Positions 15,562-24,312 of a stretch of DNA of 64,000 nucleotides are shown in pieces. A program made the translations under genes and the position numbers. Numbering within the stretch: position 1 is the first letter of the stretch; each line of letters opens with the position of its first letter. The stretch is taken from positions 32,511 to 96,510 of the forward strand of contig CALKWN010000176.1 in NCBI GenBank assembly GCA_938004185.1, written 5' to 3'. A model generated the notes under the pieces. The model was not told the DNA's origin, did no database searches, and saw nothing but the letters and a program-made list of their open reading frames with translations. The stretch is from an uncultured candidate division WWE3 bacterium. Lineage in GTDB: Bacteria > Patescibacteriota > WWE3 > UBA101185 > UBA10185.

Positions 15562-16997
15562 TTAACTAAGAATTTGATCCTGGTTCAGGGTGAATGCTAG
15601 CGGTGTGCCTAAGGTATGCAAGTCGAACGATTCTGCAGCAATGCAAGATAGTGGCGAACGGCTGAGTAACACGTGGGAATCTACCCCTAAGTAAGGCATA
15701 GCCCCTCGAAAGAGGGAGTAATTCCTTATGTGAAGGAAACTTCAAAGCAGCAATGCGCTTGGGGATGAGCCTGCGGCCTATCAGGTAGTTGGTGAGGTAA
15801 ATGCTCACCAAGCCTATGACGGGTAGCTGGTGTTAGCGCATGACCAGCCAGAAGGGCACTGAGACACGGGCCTTACTCCTACGGGAGGCAGCAATCGGGA
15901 ATCTTCCGCAATGGACGAAAGTCTGACGGAGCGACACCGCGTGAGGGATGACGGCCTTCGGGTTGTAAACCTCGTTATAAGCACCGGCTAACTACGTGCC
16001 AGCAGCAGCGGTCACACGTAGGGTGCAAGCATTACCCGGTCTTACTGGGCGTAAAGAGTTCTGTAGGCGGCCAATCAAGTTGGGGGTCAAATACCTCGGC
16101 TCAACCGAGGAAAGGCTTTCAATACTGTTTGGCTAGGAGGCGACTAGGGGGTAGCGGAACGTATGGTGTAGCAGTAAAATGCGTTGATATCATACGGAAC
16201 ACCAAGGGGGAAGCCAGCTACCTGGGGTTGTCCTGACGCTGAGAGACGAAAGCGTGGGGAGCGAAACGGATTAGATACCCGTGTAGTCCACGCTGTAAAC
16301 TATGCCTGCTGGATGCCAGAATTTTTTGGTGTCGAAGCTAACGCGTTAAGCAGGCCGCCTGGGGAGTACGGTCGCAAGATTAAAACTCAAAGGAATTGGC
16401 GGGGACCCGCACAAGCGGTGGAGCATGCTCTTCAATTGGCTGATAACCCAAGAACCTTACCAAGGCTTGACATGTATGAAGTAGTGAACCGAAAGGGGAA
16501 CGACCGGTATCCAGTCCGGAGCTTACACAGGTGTTGCATGGCTGTCGTCAGCTCGTACCGTGAGGCGTACCCTTAAGTGGGTTAACGAGCGCAACCCCTA
16601 CTGCTAGTTGTATCACTCTAGCGGAACTGCCGCGGCAACGCGGAGGAAGGTGGGGATGACGTCAAGTCGGTATTGCCCTTACGCCTTGGGCTAGAAGCAT
16701 GCTACAATGGTCGGCACAAAGGGTCGCAAAGCCGCGAGGCTGAGCTAATCCCAAAAAACCGGCCCCAGTTCGGATTGGAGTCTGCAATTCGACTCCATGA
16801 AGCCGGAATCGCTAGTAATCGTAGGTCAGCTATACTACGGTGAATACGTTCTCGGGTCTTGCACACACTGCCCGTCACGCCAGCAAAGCTGGGGCCACCC
16901 GAAGTCTCACATTAGTGGGCTCACGGTGGAATCAGTGATGAGGGTGAAGTCGTAACAAGGTAGCCGTAGGGGAATCTGCGGCTGGATCACCTCCTTT
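15562..16997 (+). rRNA. rrs: 16S ribosomal RNA
   Basis: Small-subunit rRNA, about 1,436 nt. It has the conserved 5' region (AATTTGATCCTGGTTCAG), the 530 loop region, the 900 region (AAACTCAAAGGAATTGGCGG) and the 3' end GGATCACCTCC with an intact anti-Shine-Dalgarno. The gene is about 100 nt shorter than E. coli, chiefly from loss of most of helix 17 just before GCACCGGCTAAC. No intron is present. The ends are set by alignment to E. coli from memory and by the flanking processing stem. It ends in its own terminator at about 17320, so it is not co-transcribed with 23S. Confidence 0.97.
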
Positions 16998-17302
16998 CTA
17001 AGGGAGAAACACACGTTTCTTTCTCTATGATTCAAAGAACAAAGTGCCTAGCACGGTGTTCGAATCATTTGGAGGAACAAGCATCTTTGATTGGCGGAAA
17101 CTTGACTTAGCACTAGCTGTTAAGAAAGACCGTCAAAAGACAAGACGCACTCGATGTTGGACTAGCTCTAAAACATCGGGTTAAAAAATACTGCATACGC
17201 CTTATGCAGTCAGAGCGGGTTTGGAAGAGAGCCTAAACTTCCAAAGTAAAGGTTGTTCTTCTTGCCTTTAAGCACTTGAAAGCAAATTCGGTATACAAAC
17301 AA
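16998..17302 (+). other. 16S 3' trailer with processing stem, no gene
   Basis: About 300 bases after 16S hold no tRNA and no credible gene. Visible structure: a short hairpin (ACTGCATA/TATGCAGT near 17191-17211), a second (TTTGGAAG/CTTCCAAA near 17219-17245), and the 3' strand of the precursor stem at 17255-17282. The trailer is removed by processing. Confidence 0.6.
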
Positions 17303-17333
17303 ACACTCCGCTAGGGGTGTTTTTGTTTTTTTA
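17303..17333 (+). terminator. Terminator of the 16S transcript
   Basis: Stem ACACTCC (17303-17309) with GGGGTGT (17314-17320) and a 4-nt loop, followed by a run of about 12 T with one G. It is the reason for treating 16S as a separate transcription unit. Confidence 0.8.
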
Positions 17334-17372
17334 TATAGAAATAGAAGGTGGTTTTTATTAAATACTCATGTT

Positions 17373-17401
17373 TTGCATTTTTGAAGATTATGTCTTATTC
17401 T
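17373..17401 (+). promoter_or_regulatory. Promoter for the small membrane protein/TPR operon
   Basis: TTGCAT (17373-17378), 17-nt spacer, TATTCT (17396-17401). The start would be about 45 nt before the ATG at 17454, leaving room for the Shine-Dalgarno AAAGGAG. Confidence 0.55.
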
Positions 17402-17453
17402 GTCCTCGGAGTACTTAAAATAATAAAAGAGAAAGAATCGAAAGGAGTGGGTG

Positions 17454-17579
17454 ATGACAGCTTCAGAAGAGTTTTTAGCCATACTGGTTGTTGTGCTGTT
17501 GCTTTTTTTAAAGAAAAAGTATTACAGGTTCATTGAAAGAAAGTTTCCGGAAGTAAATTGGGATGAGCAAGAAGACTAG
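17454..17579 (+). CDS. Small single-pass membrane protein (41 residues)
   Basis: ATG at 17454 follows AAAGGAG by about 7 nt. The product starts MTASEEFLAILVVVLLLF, one transmembrane helix, then a basic stretch (KKKYYRFIERK) and an acidic tail ending DEQED. It is too short for many gene finders. The downstream TPR gene begins 11 bases after its stop with its own strong Shine-Dalgarno, so the two form an operon. Function unknown. Confidence 0.6.
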   Translation: MTASEEFLAILVVVLLLFLKKKYYRFIERKFPEVNWDEQED

Positions 17580-17590
17580 AGAAGGAGGTA

Positions 17591-18241
17591 ATGGTGGCAG
17601 AAAAAACGTACAAAGAGTTGATTTTAGAAGGGGAGAAAATTAGGGAGAAGGGAGATCCTTTAGGTGCTATCCCCATCTTCACTTTGGCGCATGCAAAAGC
17701 TAACAAACCTTCGCAAATATCCAACGCTTTGCGACACATCGGGCTTTGTTACGAGCACTTAAACGAGTTAGATAAGGCTGAAGCGAATTACTCCGATTCA
17801 TTGAAGATTGCCTCAATGACAGAAAATATCGGAGATATCGCAAGAACTAAAAGACACTTACTTTCTGTTGAGTTAAAAAAGGGAAATTATGAAAATGCCT
17901 ATCTTTTGGGCACGGAAGCGCGAAAGCAAATGAAAAGATTTTCTTTTCCGCCTTCCGATCTTGTTTGGATAACTCACGGAGTAGTAAAGGTTCTTATTGA
18001 AAAAAAGGCGCCTAAGAAAGAAGTAAGAGAGTGGGTTCGTATCGAACGGGAAGATTTAAAATGGGCTTTGTCGTTGGAGAAAAACCCTATTCGAAGACGT
18101 GTATGGTTGACGGGTTGGTTGATGGATGCTGCTTATGCTTGGGCTCCTTGGTCGTGGCCACTCATTGCGGTTGCTTTCGCAATCTCTTTGTTTTCGGGAT
18201 TGGGTTTGCGTCTAAAGCAGATTTTACATGGAAAGCGGTAA
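17591..18241 (+). CDS. TPR protein with C-terminal membrane helix
   Basis: 216 residues. Helical TPR-like repeats cover about 5-110 (GDPLGAIPIFTLAHAKA, LRHIGLCYEHLNELDKAEANY), a middle region carries many charged residues, and a hydrophobic helix near 180-205 is followed by a short basic tail. It probably acts as a membrane-tethered scaffold. The Shine-Dalgarno AAGGAGG ends 2 nt before ATG 17591 and 5 nt before GTG 17594, so the GTG may be the true start. The gene lies in what is normally the rRNA spacer. Confidence 0.7.
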   Translation: MVAEKTYKELILEGEKIREKGDPLGAIPIFTLAHAKANKPSQISNALRHIGLCYEHLNELDKAEANYSDSLKIASMTENIGDIARTKRHLLSVELKKGNYENAYLLGTEARKQMKRFSFPPSDLVWITHGVVKVLIEKKAPKKEVREWVRIEREDLKWALSLEKNPIRRRVWLTGWLMDAAYAWAPWSWPLIAVAFAISLFSGLGLRLKQILHGKR

Positions 18242-18269
18242 GAGCTTGACGGCTGCTAGACTTTTTTTT

Positions 18270-18300
18270 GCTCTGATATCTTACCTATCAGGGCATTTTC
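18270..18300 (+). terminator. Hairpin ending the TPR operon
   Basis: Stem GCTCTGATA (18270-18278) with TATCAGGGC (18286-18294), followed by ATTTTC; the T tract is weak. It separates the operon from the convergent tRNA-Ile. Confidence 0.55.
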
Positions 18301-18307
18301 TATTTAA

Positions 18308-18384
<77 letters not shown>

Positions 18385-18514
18385 AAACATTCACGAACAG
18401 GGCGCGGAAACTGTGCAAATTCTAGCACAATGACTATGTCGAGTCTATGTCCGAGCCTTAAAAGCCCGTTCCTTTTGCGTCACAATCCCAACCCTAGTAT
18501 GATGTAATTCACTT

Positions 18515-19519
18515 ATGACAAAAACCCGGCCTTCAGTAGTTGTAATAGGAGGGGGCACCGGAACCTTTGTCGCCCTTTCCGGTTTAAGGGAATACTCACT
18601 AGACTTAAATGCTGTGGTTACGATGATGGATTCAGGAGGTTCTACCGGCCGTCTCCGGGACCAGTTGGGTGTTTTACCTCCGGGAGATGCGCGCCAAGCG
18701 TTGGTAGCTCTTTCCGAATCCCGCGATGTGTGGCGCAAACTTTTTGCCTACAGATTTGATACTGGTGATCTTGCCGGACACAATTTCGGCAACATTTTCA
18801 TTTCCGCGTTAGAGAAAATTACAGGTTCTAACCAGGAGGCGGTTATTTTGGCGGCCGAACTTTTAAAAACAAGTGGTGGTGTTTATCCAATAACATTTTC
18901 ATCCGTGTCGTTATGCGCAAAATATTCGGATGGTTCGGTAATTGAAGGGGAGCATTGCATTGAATCTGTTCAAAAAGGTCATCCCGCAATAGTGGAGGTC
19001 TATCTTTCACCTTCGGCACTTATGAACCTTCAGGCAAAACGGGTTTTGGAAAGGGCGGATTACATAATTCTCGGTCCCGGTGATCTTTATACAAGCATAG
19101 TCCCCAATTTATTAGTGTCGGGTATGAAAGAAGTTATGAAGTTCACTAAAGCCAAAATTATCTATGTGAGTAATCTTATGACTCACCCTGGGCAGACTGA
19201 CGACTTTCCTTTGTCCAAACATGTGGACGAGATCATAAAGTATCTCGGAGGCTCTTATATCAATCACATTTTGGTAAATTCCGAACGCCCTTCAAAGGAA
19301 TTATTGGATTATTATTACACAATAGACGGTACTGTTTGGGTTGAAGATGACGTAAAAGCACATCAGTATGGGGGAGCGAAGATAGTCAGACAAAAGCTTC
19401 TTTCCCACAAAAAAATTGCTTATTCGAAGGCAGATAAAGTTAAAAGAAGTTTAATCCGTCACGATGCCGAAAAACTTGCAACTGCCTTATTTAATATTAT
19501 TGACACCCCATCTAAATAG
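18515..19519 (+). CDS. glmR: Gluconeogenesis factor GlmR/YvcK (CofD-like)
   Basis: 334 residues of the UPF0052 family. The N-terminus VVVIGGGTGTF is the nucleotide-binding loop. It is followed by MMDSGGSTGRLRDQLGVLPPGDARQ, split by the family's conserved GGSTG, and later by GHNFGN and LGPGDLYTSIVPNL. In Firmicutes and actinobacteria YvcK binds UDP-GlcNAc and steers carbon into cell-wall precursors; the same role here is inference. A TATGAT (18497-18502) lies 12 nt before the ATG and there is no Shine-Dalgarno. It occupies the expanded gap between 16S and 23S. Confidence 0.9.
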   Translation: MTKTRPSVVVIGGGTGTFVALSGLREYSLDLNAVVTMMDSGGSTGRLRDQLGVLPPGDARQALVALSESRDVWRKLFAYRFDTGDLAGHNFGNIFISALEKITGSNQEAVILAAELLKTSGGVYPITFSSVSLCAKYSDGSVIEGEHCIESVQKGHPAIVEVYLSPSALMNLQAKRVLERADYIILGPGDLYTSIVPNLLVSGMKEVMKFTKAKIIYVSNLMTHPGQTDDFPLSKHVDEIIKYLGGSYINHILVNSERPSKELLDYYYTIDGTVWVEDDVKAHQYGGAKIVRQKLLSHKKIAYSKADKVKRSLIRHDAEKLATALFNIIDTPSK

Positions 19520-19636
19520 TGTTAAAAATACTCTTGCCTTAATTACGGAATTTACCTTCCTTCCGCTAGACGGAAGTTAGTAAGCTCTGAATTTCCAACT
19601 TTTTACTATGAATAAGGTGTGTCACTCTGAAGCGTA

Positions 19637-19665
19637 TTGAAAATGCGTTTGTCTTCGGATAAACT
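19637..19665 (+). promoter_or_regulatory. Promoter of tRNA-Ala/23S/5S
   Basis: TTGAAA (19637-19642), 17-nt spacer, TAAACT (19660-19665), about 21 nt before tRNA-Ala. It would give the 23S unit its own promoter, as expected when 16S terminates separately. Confidence 0.55.
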
Positions 19666-19686
19666 AATTAAGCTTTCAATCCTTCA

Positions 19687-19763
19687 GGGCCGTTAGCTCA
19701 GTCGGTTAGAGCGCTACATTTGCAATGTAGAGGTCAGCGGTTCGATTCCGCTACGGTCCACCA
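19687..19763 (+). tRNA. tRNA-Ala (TGC)
   Basis: 77 nt with CCA. Acceptor GGGCCGT/ACGGTCC contains the G3-U70 wobble that identifies alanine tRNAs; anticodon TGC in TTTGCAA. It is the only tRNA left in the usual place directly before 23S. Confidence 0.97.
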
Positions 19764-19801
19764 TACTGAGGTGGGGGACAGGAAGCAGTTTTTTTGAAAA
19801 A

Positions 19802-19827
19802 GCTCTTTGAAAACTGAACAGAAAGTC
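19802..19827 (+). other. 5' strand of the 23S precursor processing stem
   Basis: 26 nt that pair with 23863-23888 after 23S with about four mismatches; a typical RNase III target bracketing the 23S gene. Confidence 0.75.
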
Positions 19828-20505
19828 TTTTATCAACAAAGATTCAATTTTACGATTTAATCGACGCCGTTGGCGCAAGCCGACGGTTTCGCCGATCGCA
19901 GTTTACTGCGGTCAAGTAAGTGTAAGTAAAGATACTAATGCATATGGTGGATGCCTTGGGTCTTCATGCCGATGAAGGAGGTGCTAAGCTGCCAAAAGCC
20001 TCGAGGAGTTGCTACGAAACGTTATTACTCGGGGACTTCCGAATGGGGAAACCCAGCCCGCTGATAAAGCGAGGTTACTAATTACTGAAGGCCACGCAAG
20101 TGGTTATAGGTAATTTAGAGGGAACTCGGCGAACTGAAACAACTTAGTAGCCGGAGGAAAAGAAACCAAATTTAGGTATTCTCCTAGTAGCGGCGAGCGA
20201 ACGGGGAACAGCCCAAACCCATTTTGTTCTTAGAAAAGACTACTGGCTTAGGCCGGCAGTCTGAATCTTCGAACAAATATATTGGGGGTATAGACAGCCC
20301 TAATGTTTGATCATAAAAGAGTTATAGAAAATTTTTCCGTAGAAGAAGCTATCTGGAAAGTTATGCCATAGAGGGTAACAGCCCCGTATTCGAAACGGAA
20401 GAATCTCTTGGGTTGATCTTGAGTAGCACGGGACACGTGTAACCCTGTGTGAATAAACGACGGCCACGTCGTAAGGCTAAATACATGAAGACACCGATAG
20501 CGCAT

Positions 20506-20536
<31 letters not shown>

Positions 20537-21099
20537 TGTTAGGGGAGTGAAATAGATACTGAAACCGTATGCAGACAAGCTGGCAAAGCCCGTAAGGGTG
20601 ATGCCGTGCCTATTGAAGAATGAGCCAGCGAGTTAATACGTTTGGGCAAGCTTAAGCCGTACCAGCGGCGGAGGCGTAGGGAAACCGAGTCTTAATAGGG
20701 CGCCCAGTCCATTGTATTAGACCCGAAGCCAGGTGAGCTAACCATGGCCAGGATGAAACCCTGCGAAATCAGGGTGAAGGTCCGAACCGTTGTATGAGGA
20801 AAAATGCTCGGATGAGCTGTGGTTAGGGGTGAAACGCTAAACGAACTTGGCAATAGCTGGTTCTCCCCGAAATATATTTAGGTATAGCCCTTGTTATATA
20901 ACTTTGCGAGGTAGAGATACTGAAAGGGGATGGGGCGCGCAAGTGTACCCACTCCTACCAAACTCCGAATGCGCAAAGTGTTCCAAGGAGTCAGTGCTGC
21001 GGGGAAATCTCGTGGCACGAGAGGGAAACAACCCGGACCATCAGCTAAGGTCCCTAAATTATGCTTAGTGGGCAAGGAAGTGAGATCGTTAAGACAGCT

Positions 21100-21150
<51 letters not shown>

Positions 21151-22162
21151 TAGTTGAACGATTTCGCGCCGACGATTTAACGGGGCTCAAGCATAATACC
21201 GAAGCTATGGATTTACCGTTTTTAACGATAAGTGGTAGGGGAGCATTGATGCAGCTGTGAAGGTGTACCCGCGAGGGATGCTGGAGCGGCATCAAGTGAG
21301 AATGCTGGCATGAGTAACGAGAGGGTGGTGAAAACCCACCCCGCCGAAAACCCAAGGGTTCCTCCGCTATGTCAGTCATCGGAGGGTTAGCCGACCCTAA
21401 GGAGAGGCCGAAAGGCGTATCCGATGGATAGCAGGTTAATATTCCTGCGCTTCTGTAAGAACGTTATCACCGAAGGGAGGACGGAGCATGATGAACCAAG
21501 CTCATTAAGGATTTGAGTCCCAAAAGTAAGACAGTTCGTGTAGGCAAATCCGCACGGGCGCTACGTTGAGCTTAGGGAAAGTCTGCCGCAAGGCGGATGA
21601 TTTGGTGTCACGCAAGCTTCCAAGAAAATTCTCTAGGGAGATCTTACAGAATTCGTACCGTAAACCGACACAGGTAGGTGAGTAGAGAATACTAAGGCGA
21701 ACGAGCGAATCGTGGTTGAGGAACTAGGCAAATTACATCCGTAACTTCGGGAAAAGGATGCCCTGCCACGAGCCCGCGCAAGCGGGAAGTAGGTAGGGGG
21801 CACAAAAATGGCTCAAGCGGCTGTTTAACAAAAACACAGGTCTCTGCTAAACCAGTAATGGGATGTATAGGGGCCGACGCCTGCCCAGTGCCCGTAGGTC
21901 AAGACCGGGGGTGATTTCCAACTTAGGTTGGAATGAGCTTTTGGTTTAAGCCCGGGTGAACGGCAGCAGTAACTATAACTGTTCTATGGTGAATTTACGC
22001 GCCGCCATAGCGGGTAGCATTAGCTACCCCGTTTGGAAGTGCCCAAACGCAACTTGACTATATGCTGGAAACTCCGTCCGTGCCTTATTAATGAGGATTA
22101 ATGAGGACGCGGTGTATCTAATTTAATTAGATAAAAGTATCTTGGTCTACTAAACATATTCG

Positions 22163-22168
22163 TATAAT
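22163..22168 (+). promoter_or_regulatory. Possible internal promoter of the homing endonuclease
   Basis: TATAAT ending 8 nt before ATG 22177, with no Shine-Dalgarno. The spacing matches the leaderless pattern of host genes and would free the ORF from translation off rRNA precursor. Confidence 0.45.
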
Positions 22169-22176
22169 ATTCGGGT

Positions 22177-22782
22177 ATGGATAGTGAAAATGATTCAAGT
22201 GCGGACAATCAGCAGGAAAGACTAAGAATTGAAGGGTGGTTAGTTGGTTTTACAGATGGGGAAGGTGCATTCACAGTTAGCATCTTAAAAAATCCAACCA
22301 GTAAAACCGGCTGGCAGGTGTTTCCTGAATTTATTATTACTCAGGGAGCACGTAGCAAGGATGTTCTGTATTTGTTTAAGGATTTCTTCGGTTGTGGAAG
22401 TGTCTATCTTAATAGAAGACATGACAACCATCATGAAGATCTTTACAGATATTGTGTTAGGTCTATTCGTGATTTGCAAAACGTAATAATTCCGTTTTTT
22501 ACTCAAACTTCTTTGAGGTCTGACAAGAAAAAGGATTTTGCACTGTTTTGCGAGGTAATGGATAAGATCAAAAACAAAGAACACCTTGATGTATCGGGTT
22601 TATATAAAATTGCCAACTTGGCAATGAAAATGAACCGAAAGATACGCCCAAAATTTTTAGAATCCCCACACACTATACGTCAGGCTTCTGGTAACCCAGA
22701 AGAAGAGATAGTGGCGTCTGCATGGCGACATGCAGGGATCGATTCAAAAGGGAAGAACGATCCAAAACTCGCAGAAATGTGA
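22177..22782 (+). CDS. LAGLIDADG homing endonuclease encoded in the 23S intron
   Basis: 201 residues. One LAGLIDADG motif in the form WLVGFTDGEGAFTVSI (about residues 22-37) marks a single-motif enzyme that would act as a homodimer, like I-CreI. It would cut intron-free 23S genes near position 1931 and drive intron homing; a maturase role is also possible. The last 35 or so codons overlap the intron catalytic core (P8-like hairpin, P7 3' strand, P9 hairpin), so protein and ribozyme share sequence. The final codons TGA lie 12 bases before exon 2. Confidence 0.88.
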   Translation: MDSENDSSADNQQERLRIEGWLVGFTDGEGAFTVSILKNPTSKTGWQVFPEFIITQGARSKDVLYLFKDFFGCGSVYLNRRHDNHHEDLYRYCVRSIRDLQNVIIPFFTQTSLRSDKKKDFALFCEVMDKIKNKEHLDVSGLYKIANLAMKMNRKIRPKFLESPHTIRQASGNPEEEIVASAWRHAGIDSKGKNDPKLAEM

Positions 22783-22803
22783 GCGAAGAATACAAGCGTA
22801 ATC

Positions 22804-22846
<43 letters not shown>

Positions 22847-22914
22847 TGAGCACTCTCTTAATCACGAGCTCGGTGAAATTGAACTACCGGTGAAGATGCC
22901 GGTTACTCGTTGTT

Positions 22915-22951
<37 letters not shown>

Positions 22952-23273
22952 TATTGGTAATCGGTGTTAAATGTGTAGCGTAGGAGGGAGATCCATATTT
23001 ATATGAATCGCCAATGAAACACCTCTCTTTTGGCTCTGAGAGCCTAACTATCACGCCTTACCGGCGTGAAGGACAATGCCTGGCAGGCAGTTTATCTGGG
23101 GCTGATTCCTGCTAAAGGATAACGCAGGAGCCCAAAGGTTCTCTTAGCGCCGATGGAAATGGCGCCGTAAGCGTAAAGGTATATGAGAGCTTGACTGCAA
23201 GACATACAAGTCGAGCAGATACGAAAGTAGGGCTTAGTGATCTTCCGTGTGCCTAGTGGTAGGCCCGGAACTT

Positions 23274-23311
<38 letters not shown>

Positions 23312-23965
23312 TGCCCGAGCGTCCATAGCGGCGGCAAGGTTTGGCACCTCGATGTCGTCTCGTCACATCCTGGAGCTGGAGCAGGTTCCAAGGGTCCGGC
23401 TGTTCGCCGGTTAAAGTGGCGCGTTAGATGGGTTAAGAACGTCGTGAGACAGTTCGGTCTCTTTCCACAACGAGCGTTTGGCTTTGAGAGGACTCATTCC
23501 TAGTACGAGAGGACCGGAATGACAGAACCTCTAGTGTACCAGTTGTCCTGCCAAGGGCATTGCTGGGTAGCTACGTTTTGACTTGATAAGTGCTGAAAGC
23601 ATCTAAGCACGAAGCAAACCTCGAGATTAAAGCCGTTCCGCTTTAAGCGGACACAATTCCTGGGAGATTACCAGGTTGATAGGCTGTAGGTGTAAGCACA
23701 GCAATGTGTTCAGCCGAGCAGTACTAATATTTGTGCGTCTTTATTTTCACTTCACGTGAATAACCGACACACACTTTATTTATAAGGTGAGTGGCAACTT
23801 TTCACTAATTCGCGGAGAAATCCGTGAAAAATATCTTAAACATTGAGTATTTGTGATTATCTGACTTTCTGTTTGGTTTTCAGTGAGCTTTATTGGATAG
23901 GGCAGTTTATGTTTGCGCCCTAATCCGAGCTTTTGACAACCAAATTTAATTATTTGGGGATAAAA

Positions 23966-24065
<100 letters not shown>

Positions 24066-24080
<15 letters not shown>

Positions 24081-24258
24081 TTTTGTTTTTCTCCCAAAGC
24101 TTTTATTTTTAAATTTAGTTCGTTTGTACTGAGTTTCTTAGTTTCCGCTCCTCCCTCGTTCGAGCCATAGCGCTTCGCACTATAGCATCGTTCTAAGGTC
24201 GTCGCCGGGGTTTTGTTTTTCTCCCAAAGCCTTCATTTAAAAATTTAAGTTCGTTTGT
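24066..24258 (+). repeat. Duplicated 5S 3' end plus flank (two copies)
   Basis: 35 bases starting AGGTCGTCGCCGGGG at 24066-24100 recur identically at 24196-24230, and similarity continues for about 28 more bases in each copy. The second copy lacks the rest of 5S. Between them are 95 bases with an imperfect hairpin (ATAGCGC/GCACTAT near 24166-24183) and no gene. Confidence 0.85.
24074..24092 (+). terminator. Terminator formed with the 5S closing stem
   Basis: The 3' strand GCCGGGGTTTT of the 5S closing helix is followed by GTTTTT, so the RNA end and termination coincide. Confidence 0.5.
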
Positions 24259-24312
24259 GAAATAAATCTCATGTGAAAGAAAGCTCAGACGTTGGGTAGT
24301 TGTGAACTTTAA

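Larger units (their letters stand above)
21991..22794 (+). mobile_element. Group I intron in 23S rRNA (E. coli position 1931)
   Basis: Exon 1 ends CTATGGT (21984-21990), which pairs with GCCATAG (22004-22010) to form P1 with the required U-G at the splice site. Further parts: hairpins GGGTAGC/GCTACCC (22012-22029) and GTTTGG/CCAAAC (22031-22048), and the P7 5' strand GACTAT (22056-22061) pairing with ATAGT (22708-22712). Hairpin CTTCTGG/CCAGAAG (22685-22702) is P8-like. A GCGA-capped hairpin lies near 22718-22735. The 3' end is uncertain: homology puts exon 2 at AGCGTAATCCC (22795), but then the last intron base is not the usual G. Confidence 0.85.

Noticed and set aside
16998..17300. tRNA or small structured RNA in the 16S trailer
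   Set aside because: No cloverleaf could be folded; the hairpins are explained by precursor processing.
17348..17536. 62-codon frame upstream of the TPR gene
   Set aside because: It overlaps the promoter and the better 41-residue gene, which has a Shine-Dalgarno; this frame has none.
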